Positions 1 through 8,215 of a stretch of DNA of 11,326 bases are shown one piece after another (the first letter of the stretch is position 1; every line of letters starts with the position of its first letter). A program made the position numbers and the translations under genes. Below the pieces are notes generated by a model. It saw only the letters and a list, made by a program, of their open reading frames with translations. It searched no databases and was not told where the DNA came from. This DNA is from Candidatus Hydrogenedentota bacterium (GTDB taxonomy: Bacteria > Hydrogenedentota > Hydrogenedentia > Hydrogenedentales > SLHB01), in contig PWNM01000035.1 in the NCBI GenBank assembly GCA_003557825.1, positions 1 through 11,326 of the forward strand. Direction: 5' to 3'.

Positions 1-1
1 C

Positions 2-3000
2 CGACTTGGGCCGAGTTATCCACATTTCCACTGTCGTCCACAAAAGAAAAAGAAGCAAAAAGAAAAGGACGACGATGACTGCTATTCGTTATCTCGCAAC
101 CCAAACGTGAACATACAAGAAGGTGATTCGAACCACTACGATGAATTGATCGATGTGTTGCAAACCTATGATATTACCCATGACGAGACCTATTCCCGGG
201 TGCAAACTAAGGTGGATCTTTGGAATTACGCCACCTATCAAGCGGTCCAGATATTTATAGGAAACTCGGACTGGCCCGGAAACAATATCGACTATTGGCG
301 GCTTCGGACAGATGGCTATCAAGCCGACGCGCCTCACGGACACGACGGTCGCTGGCGATGGATTTTGTTTGATACGGACCATAGTTTCGGCCTGCACCGA
401 GCATTCAATTATGATCACAATACCCTAGAATCTGCCACGAGAAAAGATGGTCCGAGCAGGCCCAATCCCCCCTGGTCCACATTCCTATTCAGGACCCTCC
501 TCGAGAACGACCAGTTCAAAATCTTGTTTGTGAACACAGTCGCCGACCTGCTGAACACCGCCTTTCATCCCGGCGTCGTACTCCCTACGATTGAATCCAT
601 GCAGGACCACATTGCTCCCTTGATACCTGAGCACATCGATCGGTGGAGCCGGATTCCTTCTCAGGAAGCGTGGTACGCGAATGTTCAGAGGATGGTCAAC
701 TTTGCGAACAGGCGACCGGCCTATGTGCGGCAGCATGTAGTCGACCATTTTGGTTTGGGGGGATTGGCGCACGTTACGCTCGACATACCGCAAAAATTGG
801 GTGGAAACGTACGCATCAACTCGATCGAGATAACCGACCATACGCCGGGAATCGATGAACCGGATACGCCCTATCCGTGGTCGGGCATCTACTTCCAGGA
901 CATTCCCATCGTCGTGGAAGCGCTTCCGGCTCACGGATATGAGTTCAGCCATTGGGAGGGGCTGCCGGAGGGAGCCCCCGCAAAAGCTACGGTATGGCTT
1001 AGCGATGACGCTTACCTTGTTGCCCATTTCGCCAGAATTGCGGATGATAAGTCACCGCCCGCGGTCATAAAGTCACCTTCAGTACAAAAGCTGATCGAAG
1101 AGGGCAGGCCCGGCGTTATTGACCTGAGTGACATATACCTCAATCTGGACGAAAACCCGCTGACTTATGCGGTTACCGTCGACAACCCAGACGTAGCTAC
1201 GGTGTCTGTGCTGGGCGACCAGTTGACGATGACCCCGTTGAAGCGGGGACACGCCCGGATCACCATCACAGCCAGTGACGGACGGAGTACTCCGGCCGAG
1301 GTATCATTCCGCGTATTGGTATATCCCAAAGCAGTGGATTTGCAGGAAAAACCGTTTACGTTCACAGAATGGGATCGCAATCTTCCTGAGGGATCCTATC
1401 CCAAGCATATGCTGTTTCTGCAAAGCGATGTGACCGATCCCGACGTGAACACGCCGCTGCACTATCCCTATGCCGTCCCCCATGACGACTACCACGGAGA
1501 TGATGCGAGTACGATCGGCTATCCGTATAACAATACGCGGCGTACGCGGCTTAACGGTCTGGACGAAGAGGGCATTTCCTTTATCAATACGGGCCGCGGT
1601 CGCGATCTCGGAGGAGCCTTGCTGGCCATCAACACCCATGGGTTGACAGAGGTCCATGTCGACTGGCTGGCAGGTACAATACGTCAAAACGAACGACTGT
1701 ATGGGCTCCGGCTGCAATATCGGATTGGCCATGAAGGGCCTTTCCGGGACGCCCTGAAAAACGGCTACCCGGTGGAGTATATCGTTCAGGACGACGCCTA
1801 TGTGGCGCAGATGGGTCCGACGATCCTGCCGAAGGAAGCCTTGGACCAGCCGTATGTGCAGTTGCTGTGGCGCTATTATCACATTGGGGGAAGCAGCGGT
1901 CCCCGAGCTGAACTGCGACTGGACGATATTCAGGTTCGTTCTGCATCGGGCGGGGTTACCGTTAATCTATCACCGGAAGAGGCGGTCATTCAGGGCGCTC
2001 AATGGCGCTTGGGCGATTTGGATTCCTGGCATGATAACGGGGTATCCCGCGGGAAGCTCCCTGTTGGTGAGTACGAAATCACCTTCAACGATGTGCCGGG
2101 TTGGAATACGCCCGCTCCCCAGCAAGTCACCGTTCGAGATGGGGGCGATACGATGGTCAATGCGGCGTACTCCGCGATGATCGAGGGTACGGGATCCCTC
2201 CGCGTGCTCCTTGCTCCGAACAAACCTTCCCTGGATGCCGCTCAATGGCGCCGTGAGAGAACAGACACCTGGTATGCCAACGGAGCCGCTGAAGCCAATG
2301 TCTCGGTGGGCCATCATTCCATTGAGTTTCATCCTGTGGATGACTGGAAATCGCCTGAGCCCCTGGATATTGCAGTGCTAGCGGGTGAGACCGTGACGGT
2401 CCAAGCAAGCTACACCGCACTAATGGGATCGTTACGGGTTGATATTGATCCGGTACAGGCTCGAAACGCCGGGGCCCAATGGCGGCGAGTCGGATCAACA
2501 GCATGGAAGGATAGCGGGGGAATCGAGCATGACATCCCAGTTGGCAAGCATTGGATTCAGTTTCGCTCGGTCGTAGGCTGGATCGCCCCAGCCAATGTCG
2601 CCGTCGAAATGGGATTCGGCGGGACAATCGTCCGTAGAGGGGTCTATCGGAAGATTCCGGATCCCGTCTTTGATTCAGTCCCCGAGAACCCCTATATCGG
2701 TCCCGAACCACCTACCGGCTGCAATGGGACCAAAATGATGTCCGAGTTGGGCCTAATACCGTTGGAGCCCATATATGAGTCGGCCTTGCCGGCACAACGC
2801 TCGGAACCGGGCCTCCGCCTGGCCGACATAGAATCAACGCTGGCAGTCCGACTCCGCGCTGACGAACCCATCGAGCCGGATACGGTCGAGGGGGTAGTGT
2901 CGTGGGGTTCGGGGATCTCCAATGAAGTGTACTTCACCTATGCCGCGGAAGGGGATACAGACGGTTGGGCCCTTTTCATCCCTCCCACACCATGGCAGGT

Positions 3001-3526
3001 GGGCGATGTCATGACATTTGCCGCGAGCGCACAGACCATATCGGGCGCATCTGTTCATTCAGAAACGGTGACCTACCTTGTTAGCAATGCTAATGATCCC
3101 CAGGAGATCCGCCTGATGCCGGCGCCGCCCCATATCGATGGTGTCGGTATGGCTTGGCGGATCGGCCCGGATACGCTATTCGACGAACCGGTGACGATTC
3201 AGATTCCAATTCCCCAAAAGTGGAATGCTACGGAGCTTGAGATTGGCTATCACTACGTGTCGGATGATGGTATGACCCTTGTTGGTATAGAAGAAGTCGA
3301 AGGGCTGCTTGTTCCGGATAGCGTAGCTATGATCTCCGATGCCCATGGCGACTGGTACGAACTGACCGTTCGGCATGGCGGGGTCATCCAGTTGCGGCGG
3401 CGAGGAAACCGAAATACGCCGGCGGGGTTCGGGACGGAAATCCCCCAAGGCGATCTGCTCATCATACTTGCTATGACCAGCATTATTGGGGTCGCTGCCG
3501 TATACAAGCGGAAAGCACGGTTGTAA
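2..3526 (+). CDS. CotH-kinase-family multidomain surface protein, 5'-partial
   Basis: The frame is open from the left edge, so the GTG at 107 is probably an internal codon; about 1174 residues are visible. Bases up to about 760 encode the C-terminal part of a CotH protein kinase-like domain, with EGDSNHYDEL, an IGNSDWPGNN...YWR block and WILFDTDHSFG. An InlB-B-like/divergent beta-repeat follows at about 768-1040 (GYEFSHWEG ... LVAHF), then a cadherin/Ig-like domain at about 1060-1330 and a lectin- or discoidin-like beta-sandwich at about 1350-1945. Three GAQWR-type repeats occupy 1948-2650. A C-terminal beta-rich region ends in a hydrophobic segment followed by KRKARL, which resembles a surface-sorting or anchoring tail. 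CotH proteins are atypical kinases that can phosphorylate proteins; large bacterial CotH proteins with appended adhesive domains are mostly uncharacterised. Surface location is inferred. The first 25 codons are unusually lysine-rich and do not resemble the usual CotH N-terminal region. Confidence 0.82.
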   Translation, partial: RLGPSYPHFHCRPQKKKKQKEKDDDDCYSLSRNPNVNIQEGDSNHYDELIDVLQTYDITHDETYSRVQTKVDLWNYATYQAVQIFIGNSDWPGNNIDYWRLRTDGYQADAPHGHDGRWRWILFDTDHSFGLHRAFNYDHNTLESATRKDGPSRPNPPWSTFLFRTLLENDQFKILFVNTVADLLNTAFHPGVVLPTIESMQDHIAPLIPEHIDRWSRIPSQEAWYANVQRMVNFANRRPAYVRQHVVDHFGLGGLAHVTLDIPQKLGGNVRINSIEITDHTPGIDEPDTPYPWSGIYFQDIPIVVEALPAHGYEFSHWEGLPEGAPAKATVWLSDDAYLVAHFARIADDKSPPAVIKSPSVQKLIEEGRPGVIDLSDIYLNLDENPLTYAVTVDNPDVATVSVLGDQLTMTPLKRGHARITITASDGRSTPAEVSFRVLVYPKAVDLQEKPFTFTEWDRNLPEGSYPKHMLFLQSDVTDPDVNTPLHYPYAVPHDDYHGDDASTIGYPYNNTRRTRLNGLDEEGISFINTGRGRDLGGALLAINTHGLTEVHVDWLAGTIRQNERLYGLRLQYRIGHEGPFRDALKNGYPVEYIVQDDAYVAQMGPTILPKEALDQPYVQLLWRYYHIGGSSGPRAELRLDDIQVRSASGGVTVNLSPEEAVIQGAQWRLGDLDSWHDNGVSRGKLPVGEYEITFNDVPGWNTPAPQQVTVRDGGDTMVNAAYSAMIEGTGSLRVLLAPNKPSLDAAQWRRERTDTWYANGAAEANVSVGHHSIEFHPVDDWKSPEPLDIAVLAGETVTVQASYTALMGSLRVDIDPVQARNAGAQWRRVGSTAWKDSGGIEHDIPVGKHWIQFRSVVGWIAPANVAVEMGFGGTIVRRGVYRKIPDPVFDSVPENPYIGPEPPTGCNGTKMMSELGLIPLEPIYESALPAQRSEPGLRLADIESTLAVRLRADEPIEPDTVEGVVSWGSGISNEVYFTYAAEGDTDGWALFIPPTPWQVGDVMTFAASAQTISGASVHSETVTYLVSNANDPQEIRLMPAPPHIDGVGMAWRIGPDTLFDEPVTIQIPIPQKWNATELEIGYHYVSDDGMTLVGIEEVEGLLVPDSVAMISDAHGDWYELTVRHGGVIQLRRRGNRNTPAGFGTEIPQGDLLIILAMTSIIGVAAVYKRKARL
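1948..2650 (+). repeat. Three tandem ~78-residue GAQWR-type repeats inside the CotH protein
   Basis: Three diverged in-frame copies begin at about 1948, 2191 and 2425, with a period near 234-243 bp. The shared pattern is a short strand (VTVNLSP, LRVLLAP, LRVDIDP), then AQWR, then W with a small turn, then a (P)VG-(K/H/E)-(H/Y)-x-I-x-F segment, a W (GWNTP, DWKSP, GWIAP) and a final hydrophobic strand. The first and third copies have GAQWR and the second AAQWR. The pattern is PEGA-like: a small beta-sandwich repeat common in surface proteins of Verrucomicrobiota and relatives. The copies are similar in protein but clearly diverged in DNA, so this is an old duplication. Confidence 0.75.
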
Positions 3527-3550
3527 CGAACACACCTAGTCATAGCCGTA

Positions 3551-3567
3551 TCATTGTTCCACAATGA
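3551..3567. other. Small perfect inverted repeat in the CotH-fucosidase gap
   Basis: The 173-bp gap between the CotH stop and the fucosidase start contains TCATTGT-TCC-ACAATGA, a 7-bp perfect stem with a 3-base loop, 25 bases after the stop codon. No T-tract follows, so it is a weak candidate for a terminator and could equally be an operator or chance. I see no other gene or clear promoter in this gap. Confidence 0.3.
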
Positions 3568-3683
3568 GACCTTCGATGCAGCCAGCGGCGATAGATGTGA
3601 TATAGTCGATTCCACTGAAACGGGCAAAGGTTGAGGCCGCCTTCTTGAACTGTGTCTGTGACTACAACCAGCCCTGACCAAAA

Positions 3684-3688
3684 GGAGG
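3684..3688 (+). promoter_or_regulatory. Ribosome binding site that sets the fucosidase start
   Basis: A GGAGG core within AAAAGGAGGA lies 11 bases before the ATG at 3700. The upstream in-frame GTG at 3652 has no such site and would put a charged stretch before the signal peptide, so 3700 is the better start. Confidence 0.8.
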
Positions 3689-3699
3689 ACCATCCCACC

Positions 3700-5046
3700 A
3701 TGCGTTATGCAATCACCGTTATCGTGCTTCTGCCATTCATCATGTTGGCTGTTCCCGCAGAAACCGTCTATGAACCTACTTGGGAATCGTTAGACCAGCG
3801 TCCCAATCCGGAATGGTTCACCGATGCCAAATTCGGCATCTTTATCCATTGGGGCGTGTACTCCGTACCGGCTTGGGGGCCCAAAGATCGCTACTCCGAA
3901 TGGTACTGGCATGACATGCAAAACAAGGAGGGAGAAACGTGGCAATTTCACGAACGGGTGTACGGGGCCGATTTTCCATACACCCATTTTGCCCATCAGT
4001 TTAAGGCCGAATTGTTCGATCCGGTCGAGTGGGCCGATATCTTTGCCCGGGCGGGGGCGAGATATGTCGTGCTAACCTCCAAACACCATGATGGCTATGC
4101 CCTATGGCCGAGCGAGCAAAGCTGGAATTGGAACAGCATGGACATCGGGCCGCAACGCGATCTCTGCGGCGAGTTGACCGAAGCCGTTCGGGCCGAAGGC
4201 CTCCGTATGGGCTTCTACTATTCCTTTTACGAATGGTTCAACCCCCTATACCACCGCGATGTCCATGCCTATGTAGACCAGCACATGCTGCCCCAACTTA
4301 TGGATCTTGTCCAGCGTTATCAACCGGATATCGTATGGCCCGACGGCGAATGGGACCATCCTTCGGTCGTCTGGCGGAGCCGAGATTTCCTCGCCTGGTT
4401 GTTCAACCATTCCGATGCGCCGGAGGATGTGGCCATCAACGACCGTTGGGGTCGAGAGACGCGGGCGGTTCATGGCGGCTTCGCCACGCCCGAATACCAG
4501 CATATCTCCGAAGGCCGTCTAATGGATGCCGGTCGCCTGGAGGAATGTCAGGGTATGGGCAAATCTTTCGGGTATAACCGCAACGAAAACGTTGATGACT
4601 ATCGCTCGACAGCAGAGCTGCTCGAACTGCTCATCGATACCGTTAGCCGAGGCGGCAATCTATTGTTGGACATCGGTCCCGCCGCCGATGGACGTATCCC
4701 AGTGATCATGCAGCAACGGTTGATCGAGATAGGCGAGTGGCTCGATGTGAACGGCGAGGCGATCTATGGAAGCCGTCGCTGGCGCGAAAACCGGGAAGGC
4801 GACAAAATCCGATACACCACAAAAGACGGGGTGGTCTATGCCATCCTGCTGGGTTGGCCGGGGGACGAAGTGACCTTCGAGACCCCGCAAGCCGGAGACG
4901 ATGTTACGGTAAGCATGCTGGGGGTTGACGAACCCCTAACGGTTCGCATGCAGGACGACAAACTGATCATTACGATGCCGGTGCTAACCCCCGACCGAGT
5001 TCCTTGCGATCACCATTTTGTTCTTAGACTCGAGGGGGTTGAATAA
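3700..5046 (+). CDS. Secreted alpha-L-fucosidase, glycoside hydrolase family 29
   Basis: GH29 enzymes remove terminal alpha-L-fucose from glycans by a retaining mechanism. The product is 448 residues. Residues 1-20 form a Sec signal peptide ending VPA, with no lipobox Cys. Hallmarks of the TIM barrel are KFGIFIHWGVYS (44-55), the active-site HHDGYALW (129-136), and WPDGEW (213-218), whose Asp215 aligns with the known GH29 catalytic nucleophile. Glu265 in TPEY is a candidate acid/base, though that residue is poorly conserved in the family. SFGYNRNE (289-296) and GGNLLLDIGPAADG (318-331) are also family signatures. A short beta-rich C-terminal domain follows. The length fits GH29. The sulfatase gene starts 108 bp downstream on the same strand, so co-transcription is plausible and suggests action on a sulfated fucosylated glycan. 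Family assignment is very secure; linkage specificity cannot be read from the sequence. Confidence 0.97.
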   Translation: MRYAITVIVLLPFIMLAVPAETVYEPTWESLDQRPNPEWFTDAKFGIFIHWGVYSVPAWGPKDRYSEWYWHDMQNKEGETWQFHERVYGADFPYTHFAHQFKAELFDPVEWADIFARAGARYVVLTSKHHDGYALWPSEQSWNWNSMDIGPQRDLCGELTEAVRAEGLRMGFYYSFYEWFNPLYHRDVHAYVDQHMLPQLMDLVQRYQPDIVWPDGEWDHPSVVWRSRDFLAWLFNHSDAPEDVAINDRWGRETRAVHGGFATPEYQHISEGRLMDAGRLEECQGMGKSFGYNRNENVDDYRSTAELLELLIDTVSRGGNLLLDIGPAADGRIPVIMQQRLIEIGEWLDVNGEAIYGSRRWRENREGDKIRYTTKDGVVYAILLGWPGDEVTFETPQAGDDVTVSMLGVDEPLTVRMQDDKLIITMPVLTPDRVPCDHHFVLRLEGVE

Positions 5047-5144
5047 GCGTCAACGGCAGTAGTAAATGCGATCAAACGGATCCGAGCCGTGTTCTACAAT
5101 TCCTCTGCCTATGGTCGGTTACCTATAGTCAGCGGAGCAATCAA

Positions 5145-5150
5145 GGGAGG
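5145..5150 (+). promoter_or_regulatory. Ribosome binding site of the sulfatase gene
   Basis: GGGAGG lies 4 bases before the ATG at 5155 and 7 bases before a second ATG at 5158. The spacing favours 5158 slightly; the choice changes the protein by one Met only. Confidence 0.7.
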
Positions 5151-5154
5151 GTAA

Positions 5155-6720
5155 ATGATGCGTCGGATATCACGTCGTGAATTCATGCGGAAAACGGCTG
5201 CGGGAACGGCAGCCGGGTATTTGGGACTTACCGGAGTGAGCGGCGCCTTGGATGCAGCAGTTGCCTCCGAAACAGCGTCCACTTCGAAAGCCCATGCGCC
5301 CAATATTGTTTTTGTGTTAGCAGATGACTTTGGATATGGCAGTCTAAACTATTATGGGGCAAACAAGGACCTAATCCGAACGCCGAACATCGATCGAATA
5401 GCCGCGCAGGGAGTTCATCTCACGAATGCAAGCAGCATCGTATCCGTTTGTACGCCAACGCGATACAGCCTCCTGACCGGCGAGTACTCCTGGCGCAAAG
5501 AAGAGCTGGCCTGGGGAGTTGCCGGGTTCCACGATCCCCTCCTGATCGACCGAGACCGGGAATCGTTGGCCGGCATGCTCAAACGAAACGGCTATCAGAC
5601 AGCCATGATCGGAAAGTGGCACTTGGGCTACGGAGAGGGAACGAGTACGCGGGAAACCTGGATCGAGCATTTGACCACCGGACCGTTGGATGTGGGATTC
5701 GATTACCATTTTGGCGTACCCCACAACCACGGTACCATGATCAATGTTTTTGTTGAAAACGAAACGGTCTATGGCTTACGAAGCGACAGGATGTCTTCGT
5801 TTGGCCGTTCATGGTACGGCCCCCGGTACTGGGGCATTGACGCGCCGCAACGAGTAAACGAAAATGTGACGCAGGATCTGACCGATAAGGCCATCGAATG
5901 GCTGCGGAAACGGGATAAAGAGGCTCCCTTTTTCCTTTACTTTGCTCCCGTGGCGGTCCATCATCCGATTACGCCTTCACCGTATATGCGGGGCAAGAGC
6001 GATGCCGGCGCCTATGGCGACTTCATCCAGGACCTTGACCACTCGGTGGGGCAACTGTTTCAGGCGCTCGAATATATGGGCGTGGCCGACAATACGCTGT
6101 TCATTTTTACCAGCGATGACGGCGGAGATATTCCCGGGGATCCGGAAACCCCCGAACGCCAGGCCATCGATAGCGGCCTGGAGACCAACGCGCCGTTCCG
6201 GGGAGACAAGCACACCATATGGGAAGGGGGACACCGCGTACCATTTGTTGCCCGCTGGCCGGGGCATATTCCAGAGGGAAGCAGTTCAGATGCGATGATC
6301 AATATCACGGATGTCTTGGCCACCTTGACGGAACTGGTTGAGGGTAAACCTCCATCGAGCGAAGCCGCTCCCGATAGCTTTAGCTTCCTTCCAGCTTTGC
6401 TTGAGCCGGATGGTTCGTTCGGAACAGCTCGCGAATCGAGAATCAACGGGAACATGGGCGGTATGCTTGCCATACGACGAGGACCGTGGAAGTACATCGA
6501 AGGGACATATCCCGATGTTACCCCCGAGCAGTTCCATCATGAACCCAACGAGCCTCAGCTTTACAACCTGGATCAAGACATCCGGGAGGAAAACAACGTG
6601 ATTGAGGCATACCCCGAGATCGCAGCCCAACTCCAACGCGAGCTGGACGCCATACGAGAAGCCCCTTCCGAGCGAGTATTAATGGAGACCCAAGGAGATA
6701 TGTTTCGTTTGGACGACTGA
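5155..6720 (+). CDS. Tat-exported type I (formylglycine) sulfatase
   Basis: Sulfatases of this class hydrolyse sulfate esters, here probably on a carbohydrate. The product is 521 residues. A twin-arginine motif SRREFMRK (6-13) followed by a hydrophobic stretch to about residue 36 indicates Tat export. The alkaline-phosphatase-like fold begins with PNIVFVLADDFGYG, where Asp57 and Asp58 are metal ligands. Cys99 in CTPTR followed by LLTG is the formylglycine site, matching C-x-P-x-R with Thr where Ser is common. GKWHLG (153-158), the His pair 269-270, TSDDGG (319-324) and K352 in the GDKHTIWEGGHRVP stretch complete the active site. TSDDGG has Asp322 where most family members have Asn in TSDNG. 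Maturation needs a formylglycine-generating enzyme or anSME not present in this window. It lies downstream of the fucosidase and ends before a strong terminator. Sulfatase class is certain; substrate and S1 subfamily are not determined. Confidence 0.97.
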   Translation: MMRRISRREFMRKTAAGTAAGYLGLTGVSGALDAAVASETASTSKAHAPNIVFVLADDFGYGSLNYYGANKDLIRTPNIDRIAAQGVHLTNASSIVSVCTPTRYSLLTGEYSWRKEELAWGVAGFHDPLLIDRDRESLAGMLKRNGYQTAMIGKWHLGYGEGTSTRETWIEHLTTGPLDVGFDYHFGVPHNHGTMINVFVENETVYGLRSDRMSSFGRSWYGPRYWGIDAPQRVNENVTQDLTDKAIEWLRKRDKEAPFFLYFAPVAVHHPITPSPYMRGKSDAGAYGDFIQDLDHSVGQLFQALEYMGVADNTLFIFTSDDGGDIPGDPETPERQAIDSGLETNAPFRGDKHTIWEGGHRVPFVARWPGHIPEGSSSDAMINITDVLATLTELVEGKPPSSEAAPDSFSFLPALLEPDGSFGTARESRINGNMGGMLAIRRGPWKYIEGTYPDVTPEQFHHEPNEPQLYNLDQDIREENNVIEAYPEIAAQLQRELDAIREAPSERVLMETQGDMFRLDD

Positions 6721-6801
6721 CCGGAGGTAGTTTCTAGGCTTGGGAAATGCTCGGTAACGCCTCATGGGGCGGGGCAAACGCGTAATGCTTTGGGCCTAAG
6801 A

Positions 6802-6835
6802 CAAGAAGCGGGATCCAATTGGATCCCGCTTCTTG
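6802..6835. terminator. Bidirectional terminator: 34-bp perfect palindrome
   Basis: The arms CAAGAAGCGGGATCCAA and its exact reverse complement meet at the centre, giving a stem of up to about 15 bp around an AATT loop. It sits between the 3' ends of the convergent sulfatase (+) and fasciclin (-) genes. Pyrimidine-rich CTTCTTG tracts at the arm ends fit intrinsic termination in both directions. Confidence 0.85.
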
Positions 6836-6865
6836 CTGGAGAATGGGCTTCGCTGGCCGTGAAGG

Positions 6866-7858
6866 TCAGTCGGAAAGGGCCGCCACATCCAGGCGGTCCG
6901 CCTCCTCGAGAAGAACGCGATCAATCACGTGCAACGTCCCGTTGCTCGCGATCACGTCCGATTTGAGTACTTTTGCGCCGTTAACAGTCAGGGTGTCGCA
7001 TCCTTCCAGTGCTACCAGGCGGATGTCGCTCCCGGAGACTGCCGCTACCGCGTCTGCTTTGCGGGCCTTTTCGCCGCATACGCTGTCCGCTACGACATGC
7101 CGCATGAGCACCTTGCGAAGCGCCGTGCTGTCGGCCAACAGGGCATCCATCTGCGCACGGTCAATTTGCTCAAACGCTTCGTTGGTGGGCACAAACACCG
7201 TAATGGGGGATTCCGTCTGTAACAATTCGGTTAGTCCGGCGGTATAGGCCACTTGCACAAATGTCGACAACGAAGGATCCTTCGCGGCCTCAGCTACCAA
7301 GTCACTCGTTTTTACTGCCGTGCAAGCACCAGACGCACCGGTCACGGGACACACCTTGTCTCCACAATCGGCTTTGTCCTTGCAACCATCTTTCGAGGCC
7401 AACGCGGCAAGAAAGGGGCACTGAGAATAGGCGGCTGCTGAGAGCTCCGCTTTGGGAGCGCCGCAGGTGGCATAGTCTGCAGAAACGGCTTTAGCCTTAG
7501 GAGCGCCGCAGGTGGCATAATCCGCAGAAACGGCTTCAGCCTTAGGAGCGCCGCAGGTGGCATAGTCTGCCGTTGCCGCTGTTGCCCTGGGAGCATTGCA
7601 CAGACCAAACGAAACGGCCCGTGCTTCTCGACCGGATGAACAGCCTCCCTCCTTGGACGCAGCCTCAGCCTGACCTGACGGTCTCAACCCAAGCGTTGCT
7701 GCTACATTGATCATAGGACAACCACCGTTTCCTGACCACATGGACGAAACGGTCTTTCGACCGTCTTCCGAACCGGCGTACACCGCGCTTCCTGCAACAA
7801 CCACAGCAAGGGAACACAAGGCGACAATCTTTACAACACGTACAAAATTCTTATTCAC
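6866..7858 (-). CDS. Exported fasciclin (FAS1) domain protein with cysteine-ladder repeats
   Basis: The product is 330 residues from a GTG at 7858, chosen because GGAGG lies 8 bases upstream; the ATG at 7879 would overlap that site. Residues 1-28 are a Sec signal peptide ending VYA. Residues about 80-150 carry five units of exactly 15 residues, each with one Cys (87, 102, 117, 132, 147); three are nearly identical ADYATCGAPKA units. A short Cys-rich segment follows (159, 165, 170, 179; includes DKVCPVTGASG). The FAS1 domain spans about 181-325, with H1-like ITVFVPTNEAF (219-229), His254 in RHVV and H2-like NGTLHVIDRVLL (306-317). FAS1 domains generally mediate adhesion or ligand binding at the cell surface. 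The mature protein has 13 Cys. The cysteine region matches nothing I recognise; disulfide cross-linking or metal binding is inference. The gene stands alone on its strand and converges on the sulfatase gene. Confidence 0.9.
   Translation of the reverse strand: MNKNFVRVVKIVALCSLAVVVAGSAVYAGSEDGRKTVSSMWSGNGGCPMINVAATLGLRPSGQAEAASKEGGCSSGREARAVSFGLCNAPRATAATADYATCGAPKAEAVSADYATCGAPKAKAVSADYATCGAPKAELSAAAYSQCPFLAALASKDGCKDKADCGDKVCPVTGASGACTAVKTSDLVAEAAKDPSLSTFVQVAYTAGLTELLQTESPITVFVPTNEAFEQIDRAQMDALLADSTALRKVLMRHVVADSVCGEKARKADAVAAVSGSDIRLVALEGCDTLTVNGAKVLKSDVIASNGTLHVIDRVLLEEADRLDVAALSD
7410..7634 (-). repeat. 45-bp tandem coding repeat (five units, three well conserved)
   Basis: Units begin at 7410, 7455, 7500, 7545 and 7590 on the + strand. 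The units at 7455 and 7500 differ at 3 of 45 positions, and the unit at 7545 matches the first for its initial 26 bases and then diverges. The outer two keep the Cys spacing but little DNA identity. The repeat encodes the cysteine ladder of the fasciclin protein; the near-identical core points to recent tandem duplication. Confidence 0.9.
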
Positions 7859-7866
7859 CGACCTAC

Positions 7867-7871
7867 CCTCC
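7867..7871 (-). promoter_or_regulatory. Ribosome binding site that sets the fasciclin-protein start
   Basis: On the minus strand GGAGG lies 8 bases upstream of GTG at 7858. This decides against the ATG at 7879, which lies upstream of the site itself. Confidence 0.75.
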
Positions 7872-8215
7872 GGAATCATATTCGATACTGCGCCAAAGTT
7901 AACTCACGTTAATCCAACCGATAGAGAAACGGCTCTGGGGTTGTTTATATTCCCGGTGGCTCTGAAGTAAAGAGACAGAGAACACGAGCTTTTTCCGCGA
8001 GCTCCCTATTTGAATAACCCTAGTACGGGGTAAACAAAGCCGATGGCCCGATCACGGCGATCTTTTAATCTTTTGTGAACATTATTACAGAAACTACATT
8101 TATGACGCACAGTGGCGATTGACTGAAAAGACAGGCAATTCGTATTATGCGGAGCCATACAGGAGCAAGGCATGGACGAAGGATAGCAACAGTACCACTT
8201 TATGTGGCCTATAAG

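Noticed and set aside
16..24. Perfect DnaA-box sequence TTATCCACA near an A-rich stretch at the left edge
   Set aside because: It is a single 9-mer inside an open coding frame, with no further boxes or origin genes seen; a chance hit is likely in a window of this size on two strands.
1304..1882. 192-codon open frame on the minus strand inside the CotH gene
   Set aside because: It lies antisense to a well-supported coding region, has no recognisable domain or signal, and has the composition expected of a shadow frame. The same holds for the minus-strand frame at 485-1027.
7455..7589. CRISPR-like array from the regularly spaced 45-bp repeats
   Set aside because: The repeats are directly abutting, without unique spacers, and encode in-frame protein repeats of the fasciclin protein.
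7899..7912. TTAAC-TCAC-GTTAA as a defined operator for the fasciclin gene
   Set aside because: A 5-bp inverted repeat is too short to call as a specific regulator site without a mapped promoter; it is mentioned only as part of the intergenic region.
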